Numbered from the stretch's first letter, positions 8,472 through 17,457 are shown. The stretch: 64,000 nucleotides of DNA from Pseudomonas costantinii (GCF_001870435.1 NZ_MDDR01000034.1:620001-684000), one strand, 5' to 3'. Translations and numbers: made by a program. The notes: generated by a model from the letters alone, not told the origin.

Positions 8472-9451
8472 GGCTGAACGTCCTTCGGCCCATCCACCAA
8501 CGCGCGAAATGGCGCGGCGTCGGTGCGCAGGATGATCTTGGTGCCTGGCGTCACCACCGTGCCCAAGGTGTCGAGGGAGCGCAGCAAGTTATAAAGCTGT
8601 GGATTACCGGCGTAGGCGCGGCCATAAATCTGCGCTGCTTCGACCCGCGATTGCGCTTCGATATCAGCGGCTTTCACCGTGGCATCGGCCTGCACAATCC
8701 GCGCATCGCGCTCGGCGGCGGAGCGAATCTGCGCCGCTTCACGCTTGCCCACCGCGGTACGTTCGGTGGCAATGGTTTCGCGCTCGGCGCGCATGCGGTC
8801 GACGGTGGCGGTGAGGGTGACCGACGGCAGGGTCAGCCGCTCGACGCCCACCTGCGCCACGCGCACGCCATAGGTGGTGAGCAATTGTTGATCAATCTGC
8901 TGGCGCAACTGCGCTTCGAAATCGGCGATGCGCACTTGGTTGGCATCGGTGTTAATCAGGCTGGACAGATCGAAGCTGGCCGCGGTGGTTTCCAGTGCCG
9001 AGCCGACGAAAGTGCGAATCTGCCGCGCCGCTTCATCCGGCTGGTTCTGCACCGCGCGCATAAAGCGCTGCACATTGTCAGCATCTCCCTGCACCTGCCA
9101 CGCCACGTAGGCCTGCACGATAATCCGCAGGCCATCGCGGGTGCCCACATCCTGCAAACCGCTGGAGGTGGTGCGCAGGCGCAGGTCCACCGGGATCGCC
9201 GCCTCGAACGGCGCCGGCCAGCGCCAGCCCAGGCCCGGTTCCAGCAGTACCCGCGACGGGTTGCCGAAACGGGTAATCACCGTGGCCTCGCCGGAACGCA
9301 CTTGCACCAGGCTCGCCGCCGCCACTGCAAACAGCACCAGCAACACGGCCCAGGCCATGCGTCGCCAAGGGAATGGGCCGGCGGCTTGCTCATCACCGTG
9401 ATGATGGTGGTGGTGATGGCCGTGATGATGATCGTGAGAATGAGCGCTCAA
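8468..9451 (-). CDS. SPFH/HflK-like protein with His-rich N-terminus
   Basis: A 327-residue protein. The first 20 residues contain 12 histidines, including a run of seven at 12-18, before a membrane segment (about 32-50) and an SPFH domain (VRSGEATVITRFGNPSRVLL onward). A charged helix follows (about 210-275, rich in RAERETIATER-type repeats). The His-rich tail should face the cytoplasm and could hold divalent metal; that is inference. The downstream ATPase of the same operon lacks its own metal-binding domain. The gene starts 12 bp after the first SPFH gene ends and overlaps the next one. Confidence 0.82.
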   Translation of the reverse strand: MSAHSHDHHHGHHHHHHHGDEQAAGPFPWRRMAWAVLLVLFAVAAASLVQVRSGEATVITRFGNPSRVLLEPGLGWRWPAPFEAAIPVDLRLRTTSSGLQDVGTRDGLRIIVQAYVAWQVQGDADNVQRFMRAVQNQPDEAARQIRTFVGSALETTAASFDLSSLINTDANQVRIADFEAQLRQQIDQQLLTTYGVRVAQVGVERLTLPSVTLTATVDRMRAERETIATERTAVGKREAAQIRSAAERDARIVQADATVKAADIEAQSRVEAAQIYGRAYAGNPQLYNLLRSLDTLGTVVTPGTKIILRTDAAPFRALVDGPKDVQP

Positions 9452-9463
9452 CAGACAGACTCC

Positions 9464-11389
9464 TTATTGAACGGCTTTACGCGGCACCGAAGGATCGGCC
9501 GGTAAAGTAAAAGAACGCAGATCGATCGTCGGCGCACTGTTGGCGCCCAATCGATGATCCAGAATAAGCAGCTTGGCGTGGGCCAGGCCTTGGCTCAGTT
9601 GGCCGAGGTACTGTTCCAACACGAAGGCTTGGCCGGCGCTGGCGTAGGCCTTTTGTTCGGCGGCAAAGCGCAGGCCTGCCGCCTGGGCGCCTGCATTCAC
9701 TTCGCGCGCAGTAGCCAGGGCTTGGTCGCGCGCGGTGCTGGCTTGCAGCAAGGCCTGGTTGGTTTGTTCGCTGGCGGCGCCGCGCTCGCGGGAAATCAGC
9801 GCCTGGGCGCCAATCTGTGCAGCCTGTACGCCGTGGTAAGCATTCGCGGCGCCAGCCGGTGGATGGATCGCTTCTACCACGGTGGCGAGAATTTCTACGC
9901 CGCTGTCGAGTTTTTGCAGATCCGCTTGTACGGCACGACCAATTTCGTCGGCGAGGCTGATGCGTTGTTCGCCGAGTAATTCATCGAGGGTGCGCGAGGC
10001 AAAGTCGTGGACCAGAATGCGGCTGGCGGTGCTGCGGATCAGCGTGGGCACATCCGCGCTGTTATAGGTGGCGGCGAGCGCGGCCTGATCGGTCAGGCCA
10101 ATGCGGTAGACGAAGCGCACATCCATATTGACGATTTGGAAGCTCTGCTTGTCGCCGCTGCTGCTGGCAATCACCTGGGATTTGTCATTCACATGGCTGG
10201 CGTCCCATAACCGGTTGGCAATCAGCGGCGCCGGGCCTTCGGCGGGGGCCAGTTCCGGTGTGGCGGCTTCGCTGACGCTGGTGGCCAGTTCATGCACCAC
10301 GCCGTTTTCCACGTTTAACACGCGGCCCAACGGCCATGGCAATCCGGCATGCAGGCCGGGGCCGAACACTTCCACCGGTTTGCCGAAGCGCTCATAAATC
10401 CCACGACCTTGCAGGGGCACTTCGTGCACTCCGGTCAGCGCCCAACCTACCGCCAGCACCACCAACAACACCGGCAGGAAGGCGCGGCGCATGTAGGTAA
10501 ATGCCCAGATCTGACGCAGATCGATACCGAAGCGGTTGTGCAATTCATGCTGCAACGCCAGCAAGGGTTGTGGCGGCCAACGCAACAACCCGGCGATAAC
10601 ACTCTGCGCCATCAAGCGTGGTTCTAGACGTGGCTGGCGCGGGCTGAACAGTGACAGCGCGCCCCTCAACAGGAACTCCAGCGCCACCAGCGCCGGCAAC
10701 AACCCGATCAGTGTCGCCAGGCGCAGCGGCCAGACAGACTCTGCACCGGCGAACAAAAGGCAGACCGCACTGACCACCAGGCAAACAATCACCACCCGGC
10801 TCAATTGCGCCAACTGCGAGGCTTCCGGCCATTGCGCGGTACTTTCCTGAGCCAAGCGTCGCTCGAACACCAGTAAACCGAAGGCCAATGCCAACGCCAG
10901 CGCGGCACCGATGCTTGCAGACTGCCCCACCGCCGCTGCGGGCAAGGTCAGGTTCCAGAATTCGATAATGCTGACCAGCGCCAACAACGACCAGCCGCCC
11001 AGCCACAGCACTGGCGTACCGATCTGCGCCAACAAGCCGCTGCCAAAACGCCCGATAAGGCGCGCGTACCAACCTGTATCTTCAACGGGCAGTTCGATCA
11101 GCTCAGCCGCAGGCCCTTCCAGCGCCTGGGCGCGCCAATCGGCGACCCACCACGCCGATTGCAACCCGGCCACCAGCACCAGCAACGCCGAAGCACAGTT
11201 GATCAGCAGCACCGGCCAGATCGACAGCGGCGCAAACAGGGCGACAAACAGCGCCAGTATCCAACCGAAAATGGCCAGGGCCGTCAGGCTGATACCGGCT
11301 TGCCTCAATCGACGGGCATGGAACAGTCCTTGCTGAAAACGCGGAAGGCCTTCAACCGAAGCGCCGTCAGCTTCTAGATCAACTTGCAT
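9464..11389 (-). CDS. Large SPFH/HflK-like protein with multi-helix N-terminus
   Basis: A 641-residue protein from the ATG at 11389; the open frame continues upstream with no good start. The N-terminal half carries about six hydrophobic helices in pairs (for example GISLTALAIFGWILALFVAL and IWPVLLINCASALLVLVAG). One further helix (FLPVLLVVLAVGWALTG, about 305-321) precedes a C-terminal SPFH domain (RGIYERFGKPVEVFGPGLH) and a coiled helix rich in alanine. Such fusions of a polytopic region to an HflK-like domain occur in pseudomonads, with no assigned function that I know. It is the first gene of the SPFH-ATPase operon and diverges from the lipid operon, sharing a 187-bp promoter region. Confidence 0.78.
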   Translation of the reverse strand: MQVDLEADGASVEGLPRFQQGLFHARRLRQAGISLTALAIFGWILALFVALFAPLSIWPVLLINCASALLVLVAGLQSAWWVADWRAQALEGPAAELIELPVEDTGWYARLIGRFGSGLLAQIGTPVLWLGGWSLLALVSIIEFWNLTLPAAAVGQSASIGAALALALAFGLLVFERRLAQESTAQWPEASQLAQLSRVVIVCLVVSAVCLLFAGAESVWPLRLATLIGLLPALVALEFLLRGALSLFSPRQPRLEPRLMAQSVIAGLLRWPPQPLLALQHELHNRFGIDLRQIWAFTYMRRAFLPVLLVVLAVGWALTGVHEVPLQGRGIYERFGKPVEVFGPGLHAGLPWPLGRVLNVENGVVHELATSVSEAATPELAPAEGPAPLIANRLWDASHVNDKSQVIASSSGDKQSFQIVNMDVRFVYRIGLTDQAALAATYNSADVPTLIRSTASRILVHDFASRTLDELLGEQRISLADEIGRAVQADLQKLDSGVEILATVVEAIHPPAGAANAYHGVQAAQIGAQALISRERGAASEQTNQALLQASTARDQALATAREVNAGAQAAGLRFAAEQKAYASAGQAFVLEQYLGQLSQGLAHAKLLILDHRLGANSAPTIDLRSFTLPADPSVPRKAVQ

Positions 11390-11576
11390 CCACTCAATGC
11401 CCACTTGTACACAATTAGTTACGATATAACACGATGCGTGAAATTTTTGTTTGCCTAGAAGCAGACCACGACCCGATCCCCCCATAAACACGTGCCATCA
11501 CTGGTGCAGGCCACGATTAATCGGCACACTCCGAAACAGTTTTTCGCGGGTCCACGGACAAGGAAGCGTCACTCCC

Positions 11577-12200
11577 ATGATTTCGATCTATCAACTCAAA
11601 CCGCGCTTTCAAAACTTGCTGCGCCCTCTCGTGCAGCGCCTCTACGACAACGGCACTACCGCCAACCAGATCACCGTGCTGGCCGGCGTAGTTTCCCTGC
11701 TGGTCGGCCTGTTGATCGCCGGCTTCGCCCAACACCTCTGGCTGTTCGCGCTGATCCCGCTGTGGATGATCCTGCGCATGGCCCTCAACGCCATCGACGG
11801 CATGCTCGCCCGAGAGTTCGGCCAGCAGTCACGCCTGGGCGCCTACCTCAATGAACTGTGCGACGTGATCGCCGACAGTGCGCTGATCCTGCCTTTTGCG
11901 TTGATCCCCGGCGTGAGCCTGGCGCCGGTGCTGTTGGTGGCGCTGCTCGCGGTGTTCAGTGAATACGCCGGTGTGCTCGGGCCGATGGTCGGGGCGTCTC
12001 GACGCTATGACGGGCCGATGGGCAAGAGCGATCGGGCGTTTGTACTCGGCGTACTGGCCACCGGTGTCGCGCTGGGCTGGCTCAGTGCGGGTTGGGTCGA
12101 CGCCGTGATGTGGCTGGTCGCCGCCCTACTCGCTTACACCCTGGTCAACCGGGTACGCCAGGGCCTCAAAGAAGAACAACACACCTCACCGATTGCATAA
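11577..12200 (+). CDS. CDP-alcohol phosphatidyltransferase (YnbA-like) with variant motif
   Basis: A 207-residue integral membrane protein with about six helices. The family motif D-x2-D-G-x2-A-R-x8-G-x3-D-x3-D is present with exact spacing, but its first and third aspartates are asparagine: NAIDGMLAR, eight residues, then GAYLNELCD. These positions bind metal in structurally known members, so the enzyme may use its substrate differently. It opens a six-gene operon whose content and order resemble E. coli ynbABCD; YnbA is its closest counterpart by context. The start at 11577 follows a GGAAGCG-type ribosome site. The alcohol acceptor is unknown. Confidence 0.8.
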   Translation: MISIYQLKPRFQNLLRPLVQRLYDNGTTANQITVLAGVVSLLVGLLIAGFAQHLWLFALIPLWMILRMALNAIDGMLAREFGQQSRLGAYLNELCDVIADSALILPFALIPGVSLAPVLLVALLAVFSEYAGVLGPMVGASRRYDGPMGKSDRAFVLGVLATGVALGWLSAGWVDAVMWLVAALLAYTLVNRVRQGLKEEQHTSPIA

Positions 12201-12211
12201 GGATTTTTGCG

Positions 12212-13966
12212 ATGCGCGAACAGCAAGAGCACACCTTCAGTACCCATGATGGCGTCGAGCTTTTCTACCGGCACTGGCCGGCAACCGCCCCTAAGGGTGA
12301 TGAACCGCGCAAAGCGATCCTGCTGTTTCATCGCGGCCACGAGCATTCGGGGCGCATTGCCCACCTGGTCGATGAACTCGACCTGCCGCAGTTCGACTTC
12401 TTCGCTTGGGACGCCCGGGGCCATGGGCAATCCCCCGGCGAGCGGGGTGACAGCCCCAGCTTCGCCACCAGCGCTCGCGACGTGCAGACCTTCTGCGACC
12501 ATATCGGCGGCGCCTACGGTATCGATGAAGAGAACTTCGCCGTCATCGCCCAAAGCGTCGGCGCAGTGATCGCGGCCACCTGGGTGCACGATTACGCGCC
12601 GAAGATCCGCGCCCTGGTGCTCGCTTCTCCGGCGTTCAAGGTCAAGCTGTACGTGCCGTTCGCGCGGCCGGGCCTGGCGCTGATGCGCAAGTTTCGCGGC
12701 AACTTTTTCGTCAACAGTTACGTCAAGGCCAAGTTCCTCAGCCATGACCCTGAGCGCGTGGCGTCTTACGACAGCGACCCACTGATCACCAAGGCCATCT
12801 CGGTGAATGTGCTGCTGGGCCTGTACGAAGCGGCCGACCGCGTTGTAGCCGATGCCCAGGCGATTCAGGTGCCGACGCAACTGCTGGTCTCCGGCTCCGA
12901 CTTTGTGGTGCACCGCAAACCCCAACAGCAATTTTTCGACCGCCTCGGCAGCCTGAAAAAAGAACTGCACATCCTCCCTGGTTTCTTCCACGACACCCTA
13001 GGCGAACGCGACCGCGCCGTAGCCGTGAGCAGTGCCAAGCGTTTTATCCTGCAGAACTTCGAACACCCGCTGGACCGCGCTTCCTTACTGGACGCCGACA
13101 AGCTGGGCGCCACCTGCGCCGAATCCGAATCCCTCGCCGCACCGCTGCCGCACAACTCCTTGCGCGACCTGTACTGGCGCATGACCCGCGCCAGCATGGG
13201 CCTGGGCAAAACCTTGTCGGACGGCGTGAAACTGGGCTTTGACACCGGTTTCGACTCCGGCAGCACCCTGGATTATGTGTACCGCAACAAGCCCACCGGC
13301 AAAGGTGGCCTGGGGCGAATGATCGACACCAACTACCTCAATTCCATCGGCTGGCGCGGCATTCGCCAGCGCAAGCTGAACGTCGAGGAGTTGCTGCGCC
13401 TAGCCATGGCAGAGCTGCGTGCAGATGATCGCGAAGTGCGCATTGTGGACATCGCCGCCGGCCACGGGCGCTACATCCTGGAGGCCTTGCAGGGCGTGTC
13501 GCCGATGCCGGAATCGATCCTGCTGCGCGACTACAGCGACATCAACGTGCGCGACGGTGGCGCGCTGATCCGTGAGAAAGGCCTGGGGGATATCGCGCAA
13601 TTCGTCAAAGGCGATGCCTTTGACCGTGCGGATCTCGCGGCGCTTGCGCCAAAACCGACCTTGGCGGTGGTGTCCGGGCTGTATGAATTGTTTGCCGATA
13701 ACGGCATGGTCGGCGGCTCATTGGCTGGCCTGGCCGAAGCGGTGGAGCCTGGCGGTTACCTGGTCTACACCGGCCAACCGTGGCACCCGCAACTGGAACT
13801 GATCGCCCGTGCATTGACCAGCCACCGCCAGGGCCAAGCCTGGGTGATGCGCCGTCGCAGCCAGGCGGAAATGGATCAGTTGGTCGAGGCTGCGGGCTTT
13901 CGCAAGATCACTCAGCGTGTGGATGAGTGGGGCATTTTCACCGTGTCCCTGGCACAGAAGATCTGA
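12212..13966 (+). CDS. Fused alpha/beta hydrolase and SAM methyltransferase (YnbC-like)
   Basis: A 584-residue two-domain protein. Residues about 1-300 form an alpha/beta hydrolase of monoacylglycerol-lipase type: HRGHEHSGR, AWDARGHGQSPGERG and the nucleophile elbow AQSVGA (Ser in the centre), with a late GFFHDTLGE that may supply the acid-His part. After a linker, residues about 370-584 form a class I methyltransferase with a glycine-rich SAM loop, VRIVDIAAGHGRYILEA. Length and fusion match E. coli YnbC. No reaction is established. It probably acts on a lipid made by its neighbours. It lies 11 bp after the phosphatidyltransferase gene. Confidence 0.85.
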   Translation: MREQQEHTFSTHDGVELFYRHWPATAPKGDEPRKAILLFHRGHEHSGRIAHLVDELDLPQFDFFAWDARGHGQSPGERGDSPSFATSARDVQTFCDHIGGAYGIDEENFAVIAQSVGAVIAATWVHDYAPKIRALVLASPAFKVKLYVPFARPGLALMRKFRGNFFVNSYVKAKFLSHDPERVASYDSDPLITKAISVNVLLGLYEAADRVVADAQAIQVPTQLLVSGSDFVVHRKPQQQFFDRLGSLKKELHILPGFFHDTLGERDRAVAVSSAKRFILQNFEHPLDRASLLDADKLGATCAESESLAAPLPHNSLRDLYWRMTRASMGLGKTLSDGVKLGFDTGFDSGSTLDYVYRNKPTGKGGLGRMIDTNYLNSIGWRGIRQRKLNVEELLRLAMAELRADDREVRIVDIAAGHGRYILEALQGVSPMPESILLRDYSDINVRDGGALIREKGLGDIAQFVKGDAFDRADLAALAPKPTLAVVSGLYELFADNGMVGGSLAGLAEAVEPGGYLVYTGQPWHPQLELIARALTSHRQGQAWVMRRRSQAEMDQLVEAAGFRKITQRVDEWGIFTVSLAQKI

Positions 13967-13968
13967 CT

Positions 13969-15267
13969 ATGCGCGAACCCGGCCTGTTAAAGCCTGCGGT
14001 CCTATGGCTGCTGCTGTTGGCGCCGCTGTTTTTCAGCACCTACGGCTTCGCCACCTGGGTCACCAGCCAGCGCAGCGACGTCGGCACGCTGGTATTCGGC
14101 TGGGAAACCCATATGCCATTCCTGGCCTGGACCATCGTGCCCTACTGGTCCATCGACCTGCTTTACGGGTTCTCCCTGCTGCTGCCCAATACCCGTCATG
14201 AGCTGAAACAACATGCGCTGCGCCTGCTGAGTGCGCAGGTTATTGCCGTGAGCTGTTTCCTGATCTGGCCGCTGCGCTTCACCTTCGAGCGGCCGGAGCT
14301 GGACGGCGTATTCGGCTGGCTGTTTGCAGTACTGGCGGGCTTCGACAAGCCGTTCAACCAGGCGCCGTCGCTGCATATAGCACTGCTGGTGATCCTGTGG
14401 GTCATGTACCAACGCCATACCCAAGGCTTTTGGCGGTGGGTGGTGCATGGCTGGTTCGCCTTGATCGGCATTTCGGTGCTGACCACTTATCAACATCACT
14501 TTATCGACTTACCCACAGGCGCCCTCGCCGGTTGGCTGTGCGTGTGGCTGTGGCCAGTGGAACATCCGAGCCCGCTGTTGAATGCCCGGTTGACGCGAGA
14601 TACCAAGCGCTGGCGGATCGGCGCGCGCTACGGGCTGGGCGCCTTAGCCTTGGTTATCCTGGCGTTTGTAATGGGCGGCGGCTGGCTGTGGATACTTGGG
14701 CCGGCGGTTTCCCTGGGTTTGATCAAGGCCAATTACTTCGTGCTCGGTGCTTCGGGCTTCCAGAAACGCGCCGATGGCCGACTAACCCCCGCCGCACGCT
14801 GGCTATACGCGCCGTACCTGGCGGCCGCATGGATCAACTCGCGCCTGTGGACACGCAAACACCCACAACCGGATCTGATTGTGGATAACGTTTGGCTTGG
14901 CCGAATTCCTGCGGCTAGCGAGCAAGGCTCTTTCACGGCCATCGTCGATCTCTGCGCCGAACTGCCGATTAATCCACAGGGGCGCGCCTATCAATGCATC
15001 CCCGTGCTGGACTTGATCGCGCCTACGCCCGCCGAATGCCTGCAAGCCGCGCAAGCCATCGAGCGCCTGCGCTCAACCGGCCCCTTGCTAGTGTGCTGCG
15101 CCCTCGGTTACTCACGCAGCGCCACCGCCGTCGCCGCCTGGCTACTGCACAGCGGGCGCGCAGCCACGGTCGATGAGGCGCTGGCTATTATTCGTACAGC
15201 GCGGGCCAGCGTGGTCCTGCATCCCGCTCACCGTGAAGCTTTGGAGGGTTTGCCCCATGCCCGCTGA
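13969..15267 (+). CDS. PAP2 phosphatase fused to dual-specificity phosphatase (YnbD-like)
   Basis: A 432-residue protein, the size of E. coli YnbD. The N-terminal 280 residues hold several membrane helices with PAP2-type histidines (SLHIALLVI and YQHHFIDLPTGALAGW), a membrane lipid-phosphatase fold. The C-terminal 150 residues form a cysteine phosphatase with the signature CCALGYSRSATAVAAW, which contains the C-x5-R loop of dual-specificity enzymes. It starts two bases after the hydrolase-methyltransferase stop and overlaps the next gene by 11 bases. A role in dephosphorylating a lipid head-group intermediate is likely but inferred. Confidence 0.86.
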   Translation: MREPGLLKPAVLWLLLLAPLFFSTYGFATWVTSQRSDVGTLVFGWETHMPFLAWTIVPYWSIDLLYGFSLLLPNTRHELKQHALRLLSAQVIAVSCFLIWPLRFTFERPELDGVFGWLFAVLAGFDKPFNQAPSLHIALLVILWVMYQRHTQGFWRWVVHGWFALIGISVLTTYQHHFIDLPTGALAGWLCVWLWPVEHPSPLLNARLTRDTKRWRIGARYGLGALALVILAFVMGGGWLWILGPAVSLGLIKANYFVLGASGFQKRADGRLTPAARWLYAPYLAAAWINSRLWTRKHPQPDLIVDNVWLGRIPAASEQGSFTAIVDLCAELPINPQGRAYQCIPVLDLIAPTPAECLQAAQAIERLRSTGPLLVCCALGYSRSATAVAAWLLHSGRAATVDEALAIIRTARASVVLHPAHREALEGLPHAR

Positions 15268-15700
15268 TATGGAACTTCAGGTCGTCGCCAGCCTGCTGCG
15301 CCGTGGCCGTTCGCTGGATCAGTTATCCACAGGCCTGACGCTGCTCGGCTTTTTGTTCGGCCTGGCGCAGCTGCTGATGGCCAGTATCTCGACGATCTGC
15401 CTGTTACTCGCCCTGTGGATGATTGTCCTCGGGCTGCTGCAAAAGTACTGGGCGCTGCGCGTGGCTTTCGATGCCGATCTGTTCGCCCTGCTGGCCAGAG
15501 ACACCGAGCGCACCCCAGACCTCGACCAGGCCCTGCTAACCCTCGGCCTGCAATCGGCCAAGCGCATCGGCCGGCCCTGGACTGAGCGCCGTCGCGGCGC
15601 CCTCAAATTGCTGCGCAAGCAAGCCTGGCTTTTGGGCGCGCAAGCACTGCTGACCCTGGCCGTAATCCTCGCCAGCCCTTGGCTACCTTTCGCCGGATAA
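15257..15700 (+). CDS. Small membrane protein of the lipid operon
   Basis: A 147-residue protein I cannot assign to a named family. It has a hydrophobic hairpin at about residues 24-62 (LTLLGFLFGLAQLLMAS and ICLLLALWMIVLGLLQ), a soluble basic middle part (about 70-118, many Arg and Lys) and a C-terminal hydrophobic segment (LGAQALLTLAVILASPWL). It overlaps the PAP2/phosphatase gene by 11 bases and is followed 9 bp later by the acyltransferase, so it belongs to the operon and is probably an accessory or scaffold subunit. Confidence 0.72.
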   Translation: MPADMELQVVASLLRRGRSLDQLSTGLTLLGFLFGLAQLLMASISTICLLLALWMIVLGLLQKYWALRVAFDADLFALLARDTERTPDLDQALLTLGLQSAKRIGRPWTERRRGALKLLRKQAWLLGAQALLTLAVILASPWLPFAG

Positions 15701-15709
15701 GGAATTCCC

Positions 15710-16330
15710 ATGTTCGAACCCGTGGTCGCCACGCTGATTACCTCCATGGCCCGCACCGTCACTGGCGCCCGCAGCCTGTGGCTGGGTTGCGCGCCAGTGC
15801 CGGTGCAACGCATCTACTTCGCCAATCACAGCAGCCACGGCGACTTCGTGTTGCTGTGGGCCTCGTTGCCGCAGAACCTGCGCAAATTCACACGCCCAGT
15901 GGCCGGCAGCGACTACTGGAACACCAGCGCCCTGCGCCGCTACATCATCAACCGCGTATTCAACGGCGTGCTGATCGACCGCGAGCGCAAGGACCCTGTG
16001 GATAACCCCTTGCAGCCGATGCTCGCTGCCTTGGAAGCCGGCGACTCGCTGATCATCTTTCCCGAAGGCACGCGCAATCTGGAAGACGGCCTGCTGCCCT
16101 TCAAAAGCGGCCTTTATCACCTGGCGAAAAGTTACCCACAGGCTGAGTTGATCCCCGTGTGGATCGCCAACCTCAACCGGGTCATGCCCAAGGGCCGCGT
16201 GCTGCCGCTGCCTTTACTGTGCACCACCAGCTTCGGCGCACCGCTGCAACAGGAAGAAGGCGAAGACAAAGCAGTGTTCCTTGCCCGCACCCGCGACGCC
16301 CTGCTCGCCCTTGCCCCGGAGCATTCCTGA
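15710..16330 (+). CDS. PlsC-type lysophospholipid acyltransferase
   Basis: A 206-residue acyltransferase with the catalytic NHSSHGD (H-x4-D) at about residues 37-43 and the phosphate-binding FPEGTRN at about 120-126, the two hallmark motifs of 1-acyl-glycerol-3-phosphate acyltransferases. There is no obvious long membrane helix, which is usual for short family members. It sits between the small membrane protein and the CdsA-like gene, so it could supply the phosphatidic acid that the latter activates. E. coli ynbABCD lacks this gene, so the Pseudomonas operon appears extended. Confidence 0.84.
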   Translation: MFEPVVATLITSMARTVTGARSLWLGCAPVPVQRIYFANHSSHGDFVLLWASLPQNLRKFTRPVAGSDYWNTSALRRYIINRVFNGVLIDRERKDPVDNPLQPMLAALEAGDSLIIFPEGTRNLEDGLLPFKSGLYHLAKSYPQAELIPVWIANLNRVMPKGRVLPLPLLCTTSFGAPLQQEEGEDKAVFLARTRDALLALAPEHS

Positions 16331-16331
16331 C

Positions 16332-17264
16332 ATGGATAGCCAAACCCTGATGTTGTTCGGCGGCATCGGCGCGATCCTGGTGCTCGCCTCGCTGATCGGC
16401 CTGATCCTCAAGTTGCGCACCCACGGCACGCCGAATGCGGTCATCGACAACCTCAACGCCCGCATCAACGCCTGGTGGGTAATGGTGGTGGTCATCGGTA
16501 TCGCCTTCTGGCTCGGCACTGGCGCTGTGATCCTGCTGTTCTACGCGGTGTCGTTCTACGCCCTGCGCGAATTTCTCACCCTCACTCCCACCCGCCGCAG
16601 CGACTACCCGGCCCTGGTGGCCGCGTTCTATTTGGCGTTACCGCTGCAATACCTGCTGATCTACTCCGACTGGTACGGGCTGTTCTCGATCTTCATCCCG
16701 GTGTACGTGTTCCTGCTGCTGCCGATCCTCGCCTCCCTCGGCGGCGACAGCACGCACTTCCTGGAACGCGCGTCGAAAGTGCAATGGGGCCTGATGATCG
16801 CAGTGTTCTGCGTATCCTTCGTGCCCGCCCTGCTCACCCTCGAGATCCCCGGTTACGAAGGTCGTAACCTCCTGCTGATCGCCTACCTGGTGATCGTGGT
16901 GCAACTGTCGGACGTGCTGCAGTACGTGTGCGGCAAGCTGTTCGGCAAGCACAAAATCGCGCCCAACCTGTCGCCGTCCAAAACCGTGGAAGGCTTTGTC
17001 GGCGGCATTTTGCTCTCATCCCTGATCGGCGCGGCGCTGTGGTGGACCACACCGTTCAACCCATGGCAGTCGTTCTTGATCGCACTGTTGATCAACCTGC
17101 TTGGCTTTGCCGGCGGCATCGTGATGTCGGCGATCAAGCGCGACCGCGGCGTAAAGGACTGGGGGCATATGATCGAAGGCCACGGCGGCATGCTGGATCG
17201 ATTGGATTCGGTGTGTTTTGCCGCGCCGATTTTCTTCCACCTCGTGCGGTATTGGTGGACCTGA
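16332..17264 (+). CDS. Phosphatidate cytidylyltransferase (CdsA family, YnbB-like)
   Basis: A 310-residue polytopic membrane enzyme that makes CDP-diacylglycerol from CTP and phosphatidate. The C-terminal family signature is clear: SAIKRDRGVKDWGH, then HGGMLDRLDS. The start ATG at 16332 is one base after the acyltransferase stop. In position and sequence it corresponds to YnbB, a second CdsA-type enzyme, rather than the essential cdsA, which in pseudomonads lies next to uppS and dxr. It closes the operon; a long palindromic repeat begins 12 bp after its stop and may act in transcript ending or stability. Confidence 0.88.
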   Translation: MDSQTLMLFGGIGAILVLASLIGLILKLRTHGTPNAVIDNLNARINAWWVMVVVIGIAFWLGTGAVILLFYAVSFYALREFLTLTPTRRSDYPALVAAFYLALPLQYLLIYSDWYGLFSIFIPVYVFLLLPILASLGGDSTHFLERASKVQWGLMIAVFCVSFVPALLTLEIPGYEGRNLLLIAYLVIVVQLSDVLQYVCGKLFGKHKIAPNLSPSKTVEGFVGGILLSSLIGAALWWTTPFNPWQSFLIALLINLLGFAGGIVMSAIKRDRGVKDWGHMIEGHGGMLDRLDSVCFAAPIFFHLVRYWWT

Positions 17265-17275
17265 ATCCTCACGCC

Positions 17276-17388
17276 GATCGTTCCCATGCTCCGCGTGGGA
17301 ATGCATCCTGTGACGCTCTGCGTCACGACCTCAAGGGAGGACGCGGAGCGTCCAGGGCGGCATTCCCACGCAGAGCGTGGGAACGATC
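17276..17388. repeat. Long palindromic interspersed repeat, copy 1
   Basis: A 113-bp element whose ends are inverted copies beginning GATCGTTCCCA and ending TGGGAACGATC. Each arm is itself a palindrome (CCACGC..GCGTGG type), and an inner pair is built on GACGCTCTGCGTC and GACGCGGAGCGTC. A second copy lies at 18079-18212. Such repeats are a known feature of fluorescens-group genomes; the family name was not checked. Confidence 0.85.
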
Positions 17389-17430
17389 CATGACGGAGTG
17401 TCAGCTGACATAAATGCTGCTGTGCCGACG

Positions 17431-17457
17431 CTATCGCAGGCAAGCCAGCTCCCACAG
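17431..17457. repeat. REP-like element
   Basis: Contains GCAAGCCAGCTCCCACA, the core of common Pseudomonas REP sequences. It lies in the spacer between the lipid operon and the DUF6124 leader. A related core occurs at 18230-18246 and a partial one just after cls at 2185-2199. Confidence 0.6.
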
